Assembly (NCBI GenBank): GCA_002197995.1
Contig: NGZR01000008.1
Span: 372,001-436,000 of the forward strand
From: Gaeumannomyces sp. JS-464
Lineage: Eukaryota > Ascomycota > Sordariomycetes > Magnaporthales > Magnaporthaceae
Direction: 5' to 3'
Length of the DNA stretch: 64,000 nt
This document shows, piece by piece, positions 45,735 to 57,005 of this stretch. Every line of letters begins with the position of its first letter. Positions within the stretch are counted from its first letter, which is position 1. The notes beneath the pieces were generated by a model. That model saw only the letters and a program-made list of their open reading frames with translations, was not told where the DNA came from and ran no database searches. Both the position numbers and the translations under genes were made by a program.

Positions 45735-46011
45735 TGCTGTGATGTGGGTGGTTAATCACGGGAGCGTCGAGTGGCTTCCAGGCTTTGTAATGGCTCGTTC
45801 TTCACGTTTACGTCTGAGATTTGAGTTGCCGGAAAGGGTAATTGGTAATTCACTGGGTCCAATTGAGACAACCAACATCTCCGGGGACTGCGCTTGCTAT
45901 CTTAGGGCTGTGCATCTGCGGTGTTGGGGGTGGCTGAGCTGTGCAAAAAGGGCGGAGGTGGCGGGGGAAAAAGTGTTGTCGACAGTCTCGGAAGACAGCC
46001 GACAGATGCGA
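45735..46011. other. 3' flank of beta-galactosidase
   Basis: No gene seen in this short spacer. Confidence 0.4.
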
Positions 46012-46082
46012 TGCGTGTGCCCGGACTCGAACCGGGAGCCCATCGATGGCAACGATGGATTTTACCCTTAAACCACACACGC
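46012..46082 (-). tRNA. tRNA-Gly (anticodon GCC)
   Basis: Read on the minus strand, a 7-bp acceptor stem (GCGTGTG with CACACGC, 46076-46082 and 46013-46019) encloses the D arm (GGTTTAAGGGTAAAATC) and an anticodon stem CATCG/CGATG. Its 7-base loop TTGCCAT puts GCC at positions 34-36. The T arm (CCCGG-TTCGAGT-CCGGG) and an A discriminator at 46012 complete it. No intron. All arms pair and the sequence looks functional. It decodes GGC and GGU. Confidence 0.95.
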
Positions 46083-47031
46083 TGGTGGATCGTGGTTGAT
46101 GGGCTCTGAACCCGCTGTGCGATTGATGGGGACGTTGGCAGGCGGTCGGCGGAGATGTCGGTCGAGTCATTGGTAAAGTCGGTGGGGGAAGTCGGAGACA
46201 TGTTCCAGGCGCGATATTGTCCAACAGCAACGCAACACCAAGAATTAATGCATAGAATTCGGAAGCTGAGCGCATGGTTTCCGTCATCATCTTCGCGTGC
46301 CGTACTCACCGCCTCTCGCTTGGGTGAGTCAACCGGCTGGAAACGGGGTGTCACCGCGCCGTCGCACCACCTCGATGGATTGACCGCACGCTCTGTGTCC
46401 CCTCAAGGCCGCCCAATGGGGTTGCTGGAGGGGAGGCCTGCCAGCTGACGGCGCAGGCTGCGGCCGGAAAAGCAGCACATTGGAATGCAAGCAATCTGAA
46501 CCGTGCAGCGCAGAACCCAACCCTCCTTGATATGCGCGATCACGATGCCCGTACCGGTAAGGCTGCGCCGCGCCGTTTGGGTCCGTTCGCCTCTGCCCGA
46601 CGACGCCAAAGGTAAGCTTCGCCACAATCTGCCAGGTCTCGGGAGACGCCGGGGCGCTGAGAGGGAGCACAAAACACGAAAAGCTGGCGGTCGATGGGGC
46701 GCGTGATGAAGCTAGCCGAGGGAGCCAGGCAGGCTGCTGAGCATCAAATAGAACAAGGCCTCGACATCGATCGGCCGTTGCCTAAAAATGACGAGTGGCC
46801 AATATGCACAAAATTCTGGGCGTGTCCGTCTTCGCTGTCCAATGCTATTTAAATGTCGCCGCCCCGGTTTGCCTTGTTCCAGATTCTGTGCATTTGACAA
46901 GTTGTCACAATTTTTATCCAAATGTTGTAGGAGCACTTCCACGTTGCGACAATTCTTACGAACCGAGACAACAGCCAGCGCCAACTCCACGGACTTGGCC
47001 TATCAGAACATCGAGTAGCATCACCAGCAGA
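46083..47031. other. Intergenic
   Basis: An open minus frame (46329-46670) and a plus frame (46795 onward, which is the 5' extension of the next gene) occur, with no domain. A TATTTAAA element at about 46844 lies 190 bases upstream of the chosen start. Confidence 0.45.
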
Positions 47032-47847
47032 ATGGCTGGCTGGGCACATCAACCGGCCATCACATACGACAGCCGACCCGCCTGGGATCACGGCCAACAA
47101 CTGCAAGGCCGATACTACAGCGACACCGGTGTCATGAACTACCGCCAACAACAGCAACAGCCCCCTGACCGTCAGCGCAGCAGGAACCACAGCGCCCACC
47201 GCCCGCACCACCACCACCACCATCACCACAGACACGACCACCACAACAGCCGGCACCGAGACCCCAGCAGGGCCGAAAACGCCCTCGTCGCCGCGATGGG
47301 CGACTACGTGGCGCGCCGTCTCGTCCCGCAGCTGCAAAGCGGCGCCCCCTCGCGGCCCGTCTCGCTCTCCATGAACTACGGCACCATGGTCGTGCCCAGC
47401 GACAGCGTCCTCAACCACCACCACCACCACGCCGCCACCGCCAACAACAGCAGCAGCACCGCCGCCAACGCCGTCTTTTTCAACGCCCCAGGCTCCACCA
47501 TGATCCTCACCACCCCTTCCCATCCACCACGGCACCATCCCAGGGACGGCGCCGTCTACAACGCGCACGCAGCAACCGCCGTCGAGGCGGTCCCCGTCGC
47601 ACACAGCGACAGCACCGTCTACCGCTGCCCCACGGGCAGCTACGTCGTCGCCGGCCCGGGCAGGGGCCGGCTGCGTCGCACCGGCGACGCCGTGCTGGCG
47701 TCCTGCCCGGGCTGCGGCCTGCTGCGCACCACGTCGGGAGGCTACTGCCGCGACTGCGATATCAGCGCCAGCCTAGCCGCCGACGGCGCCTCGGCCATGG
47801 CGCGCCGGTATCTCGCCGGGGCGAAAGGCCGGTTTTTGGGCAATTAA
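47032..47847 (+). CDS. His-rich protein with C-terminal zinc ribbon, function unknown
   Basis: An uninterrupted 272-codon frame from the ATG at 47032, which has a suitable context (agcagaATGg). An in-frame upstream ATG at 46795 would add 79 less coding-like residues. The sequence shows a Tyr/Gln-rich start and a run of about eight His followed by His/Arg repeats (near 47205-47245). A conserved-looking helical block follows (AENALVAAMGDYVARRLVPQLQ), then a second His run. The C-terminal zinc ribbon is SCPGCGLLRTTSGGYCRDCD, two CxxC knuckles, followed by a helix ending GRFLGN. A fungal protein of this pattern may bind metal or nucleic acid. No signal peptide, membrane span or catalytic motif is visible, and the role is unknown. 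Confidence 0.65.
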   Translation: MAGWAHQPAITYDSRPAWDHGQQLQGRYYSDTGVMNYRQQQQQPPDRQRSRNHSAHRPHHHHHHHHRHDHHNSRHRDPSRAENALVAAMGDYVARRLVPQLQSGAPSRPVSLSMNYGTMVVPSDSVLNHHHHHAATANNSSSTAANAVFFNAPGSTMILTTPSHPPRHHPRDGAVYNAHAATAVEAVPVAHSDSTVYRCPTGSYVVAGPGRGRLRRTGDAVLASCPGCGLLRTTSGGYCRDCDISASLAADGASAMARRYLAGAKGRFLGN

Positions 47848-48097
47848 CTTTTTACATCGGCGCTCTCCTCTTCTGTTTTTCCGTACCTTTCTTCCGCACA
47901 GCCGTTCTCCTGTCCCTTTTTTTAATCCGCCTAATATGGCCAATGACCATGTAAAGTTGTTCCATGGGAAATCCCCCGCCGGTTTAGCGGCATTTCCCTT
48001 TTCGGTCACTTCTCTTTTTAGTATAGCGCTTTCCGATGGAGCTTTCTAATTCGAGCCATCATCCACTTTACAATTCCCACCCCCTCCTCCTGCACAC

Positions 48098-48120
48098 CCA
48101 GCCAGCCAGCCAGCCAGCCA
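48098..48120 (+). repeat. CCAG tetranucleotide microsatellite
   Basis: About six tandem CAGC units. Confidence 0.9.
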
Positions 48121-48388
48121 ATCTCGTTGGCTACCCACTTTCCTTGCTTGGGCTGTAGTTGACTATTTCCACGCTGCTTTACGTCCATGCAAATTAATTG
48201 CTTATTCTTTTCTGCTTAGTATTATAAAGGAACCTTAGTTTTAAAAGCTTAAACTAAATAAAAGCAAACCTGTATGTACTTTTTTCCTTAACGTGTGTTA
48301 CGACTAAGACAAAAAAGAGGTGAGGGGTTAAGCGGTGGGACACCAAAGGAGGGTGGACCAAAGGAACGGACCAGGTCGGAAAACACGA

Positions 48389-48392
48389 AACC
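48389..48392. other. Target-site duplication, left copy (AACC)
   Basis: Matches AACC at 57291-57294, just outside the 3' LTR. A fifth base differs (A versus T), which may be LTR-end ambiguity or mutation. Confidence 0.6.
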
Positions 48393-48676
48393 TGTAAGGA
48401 GGCTCGCCGCGATAGTGGCGGGCCACCGCCACAGCAAGGAGCCTTAGCCCTGTCACGGGCCCGAGCCACGTGAAGGCCTAAGGCACCCCAGGCACGTGAT
48501 AGGGGGCCCAGGGAGGGCCACGCTACTTAAGCAGCTTGTAGGAAGCAATTCCTAAATTGCCGGAACAAGCTGAAGTTGTTATATTTACCATATAGCAATA
48601 TAGGCCTTTAACCCTTAATTACCGTTTACGGTTATCGTAATCACCTCGTACAAGCCTTTAGCCTACCCCGTAATAT
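48393..48676 (+). repeat. 5' LTR, almost free of RIP
   Basis: GC-rich with many CpA and CpC dinucleotides (for example CACCCCAGGCACGTGATAGG). It aligns end to end with the 3' LTR but lacks most of the latter's C-to-T and G-to-A changes. Confidence 0.88.
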
Positions 48677-51289
48677 TTTTCAGCTTATACCATCTTTTTA
48701 AAAATACGAGCCGTTCGCTATAAACGCAGACGGTTAATCGAACACAACGCGGGGCACGGTAACCCAAAAAGAGCCGCTGCCCCGTGTTTTAGCGCGACCT
48801 AATACTCGCTCGCAAACGGCACGTCGTTAACCCGCGATTTCCTCGAAGCTCGAGGAAGGATTTCGAAACCTCCTCGAGCAGGGAGGCAATTACGCTTTGG
48901 AAAACTTTATAAACCAAATGCATTATGGCTTTTAAAAACGGAGCCACGCTTTAAATTCGCTTACTTTTTTTGTTAAAAAAGTCGAGCTAAAACGATACCC
49001 CCGAAAACGACCACGTTTGTAACAAAACCGACGATAACCGAGTTTATAACAATCGTTGCGATTTAATCTCGTTAAAAGCCGCGAAACGATCGCGTTAAAC
49101 TTATAAGCCACCGAAATATGGGCATAAAAAGGAACGCTATCGGAAGTACCGTTAAAAAAGCTAATTACGGCGTGGAACCCGTTTTTTAAAACGCAATTAG
49201 TTTCGTTTTCGTAGCTTTTCGCGTTTTACCCGACGCGCGGAATTTCGCGCTTTAGGGGCATTATATTACAATTACCGGGGCAAGGAAAAACGGGAACTTT
49301 TAACGAACCGGCGTTTATATTCTTTAAAAAACCGCAATTATAGCACGCAAAATTCCCAAAACGGCAATTTATAATTTGCTAACCTTTTTAAAAAAAATCC
49401 TTTTCGTTAAAAATAAAAATTATATACTTTTTACCCGTTATACGAAACTTTTAAAATATAACGTGGAAATTTTAAAATTTTACGCTTTTTTTTTGGAAAT
49501 CCGGAATTGGATTTAAAATATTAGCGAAAAAAACGCGTTATATAATAAGATTTTTAAATAAGTGCAAATTATTTAAGCAATATTTTAACTGTATTACGAG
49601 GTAATTACGAATTGGAAAATTTATGCGGAAAAACTATACGGGTTTACGTAATTTTAATAGTAAATATAAACCAATTTCGTTAATTATTTGGAAAAAAACG
49701 AATAAATTTAACTATTTAAATTTATTAAAGTTAAATTATATAAGCAGTTATATTAAAAATATTACGATTTTCCGGTATCGTTTTTAATTAAATAGTAAAT
49801 ATTAATTTAAAAAATCGAATTTAAAACTTTATAAACGAACTTTTAATAATTATGTCGATTATCGAAAAAGTTTTCCTTTTATTTGCAAAATTGGTTGTAA
49901 AATAAGTTAATAATAAACGCGCAAATTAATTAAAACATTTTTCGGAACGTTACTAATACCGCGGGAATAAAATAAGCCGTAAAAAAGCAAATTTAACGTA
50001 AAAACGTTCGATTATCGGTTTTATTAAAAGTTTTATCGAAAATAACGGATATTTAAGTACCAGGCTTAAAAAAAACAATAAAAACGGACGTTTAAATCGG
50101 CGGGAAAAGCGCCGATATAAAAAACGGGACGATTCGCGCCGCTTCGATTTAAAACGGCAAAACATTCGCCGTTACGACCAAAAAACGGGAAACTTCCATT
50201 TTTTTAAATCCAATACGCTTTAAGCGAAGAGCGGTCGGGTTATAACGGTAAAACCGGAAAACTAAACCATTCGAGCTAAAAGCCCGATAATTGCAATAAT
50301 TGCGAATAGTTAAACCATTAGGCGGCCGACTGGTATTTTAAATTTAAAAAAGTAAAAGTAATCGACGTTTATTATTTTAATAACGAGAAATTCGATTACG
50401 ACCGCGCTACTAGCGATAATAATAAAAAAGCGCGTTTTAACGCGAAACGAAAATTCCCGGTTATAATTCGATTCGAACTTCGAGTTGGGAAACGAGTTTA
50501 ACCGTTAAATAACTTTTATTTTCGCGGTTTTAACATTTTAAATATAAAAAGGTATAGTTATTTATTTCGAACGGGTATAAATGTTTAAATTATAAAACGA
50601 TTAGTTAAAATGCTAGTAAATCTTAATATAAGCGTAACGGCAAATATAATAAATTTTAGTTCGTTTAAAAATATAAAATTTTAAAAGCATATATATTATT
50701 ACCCGAGCTAATCGGCGTGTAAAACGCGCTTATTAAATATTACAACGCGTATTAAATTACGTTAAAAGCATAAAATAAGAAAAGCCGAAAGAGGGATATT
50801 ACGGCGTTTTTTTACGCTATTCGAAAAAGCGCTAACGTTTTAAACATTTTTTTAAAACACCCGACGATAGCGGGAAAAGCATTAACTTATTTAATATTAA
50901 CCAATTGTAAAAGTTTAATACTGTTTAAATATTTAAACTAGGCAAATAGGCTGCCGTTATAACGGCAAAATCCTTAGCATATTAAATTTAGCTTATAAAA
51001 GCGGTAGTAAAATATATAACAACCGTTTACTACTAATTAAGCATTTACAAGCCGGCAATTTTTACGTTAAACGAGGAAAACGAGAAAAAGCTAATAAAAC
51101 CGCTTAACTTTTAATTATAAGCATATGCTAACGTGTTTTTTAATATAAAAACGAAAAAGCTCCCGCTATTGGAAAAAGCCGAGCATGTTATTAAATTAAA
51201 AAAAAGCTAAGCTTTTTATAAAAAGCCTTATATTTAACCTCGAAAAACAAACAATAGCATTAAAAAAATACCTCGAGGAAAACTTCGCG

Positions 51290-52010
51290 TTAAAAAAAAT
51301 TACTTTTTTAAAGGCAAACGCGGGCTTTTTAATACTGTTTGTATTTAAAAAAACGGATTTTTGCGTTTATATTTCGATTACCGAATTTTAAACCGGATTA
51401 CGCGTAAAAACCGTTACTTATTACTTTTTATATTCGATTTAATAAACAAATTGGCAAAAGTTAAATAGTTTTCCAAATTAAACCTGCGGGACGTTTATTA
51501 TCGCGTTCGCATTTAATTGGAAAATAAATGGAAAATAGCATTTCGTATTAAATACAAGCTATTTAAATATACCGTAATGCTATTCGAATTAACCAACGCT
51601 TTGTTTATTTTTTAAGCTTACATATATTAAGCATTAGCAAACTTTATCGATTACATTTGCGTAATATATTTCGACGATATTATTATATTTTTTTAAACGG
51701 AAAAAAAATACAAGCAATATGTAAAGCAAATTTTAAATAGGTTTTAATTACACGAATTGTACGCGAAGTAATGCAAATTGCGAGTTTTTTTAAAAATCAC
51801 GTTAAATTTTTAAAATTCCGCGTATCCCGAAAAGGTATTTCCATGGATTTTAAACGCATTAAAGCGATTTAAAAGTAAATACTTTTAAAATCCTATAAAA
51901 ATGTTTAAATGTTTTTAAAATTCGCAAACTTTTACCGTAAATTTATCTTTAGCTATTTTCGAATAATCGCTCCGATAACGGAGCTATTAAAAGGCAATTA
52001 AAATGGGAAA
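51290..52010 (+). pseudogene. Chromovirus reverse transcriptase, RIP-destroyed
   Basis: Blocks show in one frame: YLEENFALKKITFLKANAGFLILFVFKK (usually AKGFIxPSxAxAGxPILFVxKKDG) and FRIKYKLFKYTVMLFELTNA (usually RYGHFEYLVMPFGLTNAP). The catalytic box is at 51667-51678 as YFDD, changed from YLDD by a C-to-T change. The metal-binding Asp pair survives. Many internal stops. Confidence 0.82.
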
Positions 52011-52019
52011 AAAAAGGAA

Positions 52020-52500
52020 TGTTCGATTAGCTACCCGCAATAACCCGAGCTTTCGAAAAGCTTAAAGCGGCGTTTAAAAACGCGATAATTTTTAAATATT
52101 AGGATTTAACCAAAAAAACACGAATAAAAACAAACGCTTTTATTAAAGCCATTTTTAGCATTTTATTTTAGCTAACAAAAAACGATAGCACTTTATAGCT
52201 TTTTACTCCCGCAAATTAACAAACGCAAAACAAAAGTAAGTTATAAAATAATAAAAATTACTAGCTATTATCGAATCTTTCGAACATTGGCGCTAGTATT
52301 TGGAAAGCGCATTTAAAGTGTTTACCGTTTTAACAAACCACTAAGCGTTAAAAAAAGTGATTTAAACCCCGGCTAAAAACTTTCGAAATAGGTTAACGCG
52401 ATAAATGTACCGGTTGTTTTAGTTTAATTTTAATATCGAATATAGGTCGCGCAAAACCAATCCCGCGAATAGTTTATCCAAAAAGCTAAATTATATAAAA
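52020..52500 (+). pseudogene. Chromovirus RNase H, RIP-destroyed
   Basis: Readable fragments include TTAPIFKYYDLTKKTRIKTNAFIKAIFSILF (usually TAPILxHxDP, then ETDASxxAIGGVLSQ). The first catalytic Asp of TDAS has become Asn (TNAF), a G-to-A change typical of RIP. Confidence 0.65.
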
Positions 52501-53214
52501 AGAGAAATTATATATAAAAACGTCGTCCTATTACTCGCGGTTAAGTTAAATTTGCTATCGCATTTATTAAATAAATTAATTTAACAAATCGCTGTATTAA
52601 TAATTAAAAAAAATGCTTAAATATTATAAAACAATATGTTTAAATTGTAAAAATGATTTCGATTCGGGGCCGCGACCCGCAAAAAAGGTAACGCGCTCGT
52701 TTAAAAAGGAATAGTTATAACGTCGACCTTTTAAACTATTTATCCCGGGTTAATGCTTTTATAAAAAGAAAAACGAAAAGCAAATACCGTTAAAGCCTCG
52801 CCTAAAACGGGCACGTTAAAAGGTCGCTAAAAGTAACCAATTTTTACGGTTTAAGCTACAAATGGCTATGCAAATCCTTATCGCAGCTTTTACTCGCGCA
52901 AAAAAACGAAAATGGCAAATAAAGCTTAGCTTAAAAGGTAACTTAAAAAAGTTAACGATAATTTAGCTTCCGGCAAAAAAAAAAACTGCTAGCAAAAAAG
53001 TTTAAAGCTAAAAGCGTTGTTTATAACCAACTGCTTTTTCGCCTTGTTATTATCGAATTAATAAAAAACGAAACGGTTAAAACCGACGAATTAGGCTAAG
53101 CAATATACCAATTAGTTAAACGGTTATAAACGCAAAATTAAAAGGTTATCGCATTACGTGCTTTAATAAAAAACGGTGCCGGGATTTTAAAAAATTAATC
53201 CGCTTGTAAAAGCA

Positions 53215-53538
53215 ATGCCGCGCGAAGCCGTAATGCTGTTAAAAAAGGCGATATTACGCAAAAACGTAAAGCCGCGTATAATAGCGATGCTGTCGAAAAA
53301 GGCGATGCTATGCGAAGCCGTAATGCCGTTAAAACAAACAATGCCGTGCAAAGTCGCGATACCGCTAAAAAAAGCAATGCCGTATAAAGTCGCGATGCCG
53401 TGCAAAATCGCGATGCTGTTAAAAAAAGCGATGCCGCGCAAAGCCGCGATGCCGTGTAAAGCCGCGATACCGCCGGAAAAAGCGATGCCGTGCCGAAACG
53501 CGATGCCGCGTAAAAACGCGATGCCGTTTATAAAAGCG
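53215..53538. repeat. 18-bp tandem minisatellite, 18 units, inside the chromovirus
   Basis: Eighteen consecutive 18-base units start at 53215 (units begin ATGCCG, ATGCTG, ATACCG or ATATTA). Adjacent units tend to alternate between an AAAAAAGCG and a GCAAAGCCGCG ending, suggesting a 36-base higher-order unit. The register is exact, so both strands are open here: plus encodes Met-Pro-Cys-Lys-Ala-Ala-type hexapeptides and minus encodes GIAF-type hexapeptides, inside a 167-codon minus frame. It lies in the linker between RNase H and integrase. It is not typical of chromoviruses. Confidence 0.85.
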
Positions 53539-53889
53539 ATAAGGTTAGGAAAAGCCGAAACTTTTATAAAGGATATTATATAAATAAAAACGAAGTTTTG
53601 TACTTTTAAAAACGTTTGGTAATTTCCGTTTAAAAGGCATTTCGAGCTTAAATTATAGCATAATATTATAACGATTTTCGAATAAAGCATTTCGAAATAT
53701 ATAAAACGGTTAATTAAACGTAAATTTTATTAAGAAAACGTAAATAAAAATATCGCGAAATACGTTCGCTTTTATTAAGTATGTTAAAAAGCGAAAATGT
53801 TAAAGCATAAACTTTATAGCGAATTTTAGCCACTTTTATTATTTAAATGCCTTTTTTAAAAAATTAGTTTAAATTTTATTACGAGGTTA

Positions 53890-54345
53890 CCAAAATGTTT
53901 AACGTTTATAAGCTAAACGTACAATGCAATGTTTGTAATAGTAAACCGCTTTACCGAATACGTTAAATTTATCCCCGTGCGGAAAATAATTTCGGCTTTT
54001 TTCTTTACCCAAATGCTATAGCAATACGTTAAATGCTAGTTCGGCATTTCCGAAAGTATCGTAAATAACCGAAATTCGCTATTTACCAGTTATTTTTAAA
54101 TTAAGTATAAAAAAGCGTTTTAATTCGCCCGTCGGCTGTTTATTACGTTTTATTCCTAAATTAACGGCTAAACTAAGCGTATTTACTAAACGTTAACGTA
54201 TTATTTACGAACGTTTATTAACCGGGAAAAGTTCGGCTAGGTAACGGTATTATATAAAGCCGAATTCGCTTATAATAACGCGAAGCACGAAATTATTAGA
54301 ATTAGCCTTTTCGAAGCTTTATATGGTTTTAACCTACGTATGTGT
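53890..54345 (+). pseudogene. Chromovirus integrase core, RIP-destroyed
   Basis: Recognisable segments are VIVNRFTEYVKFIPVRKIISAFFFTQMLQQYVKC, FGISESIVNNRNSLFTSYF, INGQTKRIY*TLTYYLRTFIN and VLYKAEFAYNNAKHEIIRISLFEALYGF. They match the DDE integrase order (usually VDRLTKYARFIP, GIPESIVSDRDSLFTS, TDGQTERMNQTL, EFAYNN, FEALYG). The Asp positions of VDR and SDRD have changed to Asn. Confidence 0.8.
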
Positions 54346-54745
54346 AAAGTTATAGCAAATTTAAAAAAAACCAAAATTTAAAAAATGCTAAAAAAGCTAC
54401 ATTACATTCGTCGAATTAAAGCCGATATACGGACTAATTATGCTCGAGCAGTAAAAGCTTAATGCCGGTATTACAATTAAAAACACATTTTAAAAATATT
54501 AAAAAGGACAAATCGTTGGATTATTTATTCGAAACTTTCGGTTTAAAGCAGAAAAACGCAAATTCGCACCTATATATATTCGTATGCTTATCGTAAAAAG
54601 GGTAAAAAGTTTTACTTATAAAGTTTAATTACCGGCTAAATATAGTCGATTATATAACGTTTTTTCCGTCGTTTTGTTAAAATTATAAGGCGATTTTAAA
54701 CCTCGGGTTTCCAATTCCGCCTTTGCAAATTTAAAAAAGAAAACC

Positions 54746-54897
54746 GAAAAGTAAAAGGTAAAAAATATAGTCGATATGCAAAAGTAAAACGAATCCCGCT
54801 CGTTTTTAGTAAAATAAACAGGATAGCCGGCAAAATATAACATATGAAAACCGGAAAAACATTTAAATAACGTATAAAAACTAATTAAAAGCTATTT
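54746..54897 (+). pseudogene. C-terminal chromodomain of the chromovirus
   Basis: The segment reads VKNIVDMQK*NESRSFLVK*TG*PAKYNI*KPEKHLNNV*KLIKSYL, which equals the chromodomain pattern xVExIlDxxxxxxxxxyLVKWxGwpxxxxTWEPexxLxna with Trp codons turned into stops. It would have targeted integration to methylated heterochromatin. Confidence 0.8.
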
Positions 54898-57005
54898 AAA
54901 AAAAGCGTAAAACGTACCGCAAATGGGATAACTTTATTCCGGGGCTAAAAAAAAAGGAAAATGAAAAAAAAAAGAAAATGAAAAAAAAGGAAAATAAAAG
55001 CTTAAAACCGCCGAAAGATTTTTAGCTATTACTCGACGTTTAACAACCGCGTTTTAATAAAAAAATCCTCGTTATTATTATTTTCCTTTTAAGTTCCGAA
55101 TCGTCGGTAAATCGGACCACGATTTAAATTTTAGCGATTTGGTATAAAATCGGGTCGCCGTTAATATCGACGAATAATAATACGTTGTTAAACTTAATTT
55201 CCACTTCGCAATTTAAACCTTTTTTAAACTTTTCGTTCGAAAGGTTAAAAGCTTAACCTTTGTTAAAAACCTTTTATTATAGCTTCGAAAGCTAAAAAAA
55301 AACGGATATTATTAATAGCCGGGTTAAGCACGATTTCGTAAAAAAGCACGAAACGCAATTTTTAATTAGCGCGAGTTATAACCGAAGCTCGACTTTAAAA
55401 AATAAATTGGCTTATCCGAGCTAGCATTTCGTTAATTTCGGCAAATTCGCTATAAAAAGCGTGCCGAATATGCATCCCCGAATACGCCGCGAATGCATAC
55501 CTTTTCGCGAGCAGCCGGTAATACCGAACACTTATAAGCACGTTTCGAAGCGTCGGGAAATGGTACGCGTTATAATCGTCGAACTTTTAAAAAAAATGGC
55601 GATATAAAAGCTTTACCGGAGTTAAAAAGGCGAATTTAATAAAAATTTAACTATTATTAGTAATAAAATAAAAAAAATTACGATAAGCCGAAAAATAAAT
55701 CGTAACGGAAAAATTATAAAGGTTTTTTTTATAAAAATAAGTTAAAAAAAGCGAAACCGCGTAATAAGTTTACCGAAGGATTTGGTAAACCATTATGCAT
55801 TTATTAATATGCTTTTAACAAGCCTAAATTAATGTTAAAAAGAAAATCTTAAAGTAAAAAACGATAAGCTTAACCCCGGCGAATGCACCGGAAATAACGG
55901 CTTATTTTAATAATACTAGTAGTACATATTAAGTCGTGCTTAAAATGCGTCCCACTTTGAAAAAGGTCGGTTATATAACAGTTACTATAAAAAAAGCGGC
56001 GTCGAATATTATTAAAAGCTACCGTGCTAATAATAAAAGCAATTTAAACTCGCTAGCGGTTTTTTTTTGCAAAAAAACGTAAAGCGAAATAATGCTTTTT
56101 ATTAACGAAATCGTTAAACTCGTCGAATCGACAAGTAACGCTAACGAGGTATATTAATAACGAAAGTGTTCCGAAAGTCCAAACTAAAGCTAAACCGGAA
56201 AACGGAATGGTAAAAGAAAAGCGGACTCCTTTAAAAATGCTATGGTCGGCAAAATAATAAAAGCTTTCTTTTATAAAGTTAATTACAATCGCCCGTTTCG
56301 TATCGTTAAAAGCGAAAAAGCGACGGCGAAATGCCTCGTTAGCGGTAACGTTGTAAAATATAATTTTGCGGTAAAATCGGGTTAACGCGCGCTCGAAACG
56401 AGCGAGTTAAAAGGGAGGACGAAAACGTATAACCGCGATCGTAATTGGAAAAGGAAACGTGATTAAGCATAATTAAAACCGCGACCGCAGCTGGAAAAAG
56501 CCTAAATCCGGGCTAAGCAAAAAGCGTAAAAAAATTGCGGGAAAAAAAAGGAAGCGCTAATTTTAAAAAGCAAACGCAAGCTTTTATACGTTAAAAACGC
56601 GAGCTTTGTAAGCAAACAAGCAATACGAAGGTAAAAGGAATAAAGCAATAACCAGCGGCGTTTAATCGTCGTTGTTAATTGTGTTGTTAAAAGGAAGGAA
56701 AATAACGCCGGCCGGCCGGAAAAAACATAAAAGGTTTACCGGTAGGACCGCTTTTGCTTTAACCGTCGCCGGCTTTATACGGCCAACGCTACCGAAAACG
56801 TTATTAAAATCCCATAAGCCTTATTAGCACCTTGCCAAAGGAAGCTATTCGCACCCCCATATTACTAAAAAACCATTTACCTTAAATGGTAAAAGTACTA
56901 ACAAATTTGGCTTGCCCGCCAATTCGTTATAAACCGATTAAGCCTCGACGCGACCATTTCGCTAATAAGCATTGCCGAAACGTTAGTGCTTTAAAAAGGG
57001 GACAG
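54898..57005. other. Unexplained internal segment between chromodomain and 3' LTR
   Basis: About 2.1 kb with no domain recognised. It begins with A-rich purine repeats (about 54945-55000) and continues with RIP-worn sequence. Chromoviruses normally end soon after the chromodomain, so the segment may hold a nested element or an extra ORF too degraded to identify. Confidence 0.5.

Larger units (their letters stand above)
47848..48392. other. Boundary between gene island and transposon block
   Basis: Includes a tetranucleotide CCAG repeat at about 48098-48120. Composition falls to AT-rich from about 48190. No gene is recognised. Confidence 0.5.

Noticed and set aside
44375..45742. 455-codon plus frame in the beta-galactosidase
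   Set aside because: Partly real (44375-44620), but past that it is an Arg/Ala-rich out-of-frame shadow; the genuine frame resumes at about 44660.
46849..47604. 251-codon minus frame rich in Val and Gly
   Set aside because: Shadow of the His-rich plus-strand gene (CAC codons read as GTG).
53215..53583. 122-codon plus-strand Met/Ala/Lys repeat protein as a real gene
   Set aside because: Produced by an 18-base tandem array that is open on both strands; no start context or neighbouring exon. Retained as a repeat finding only.
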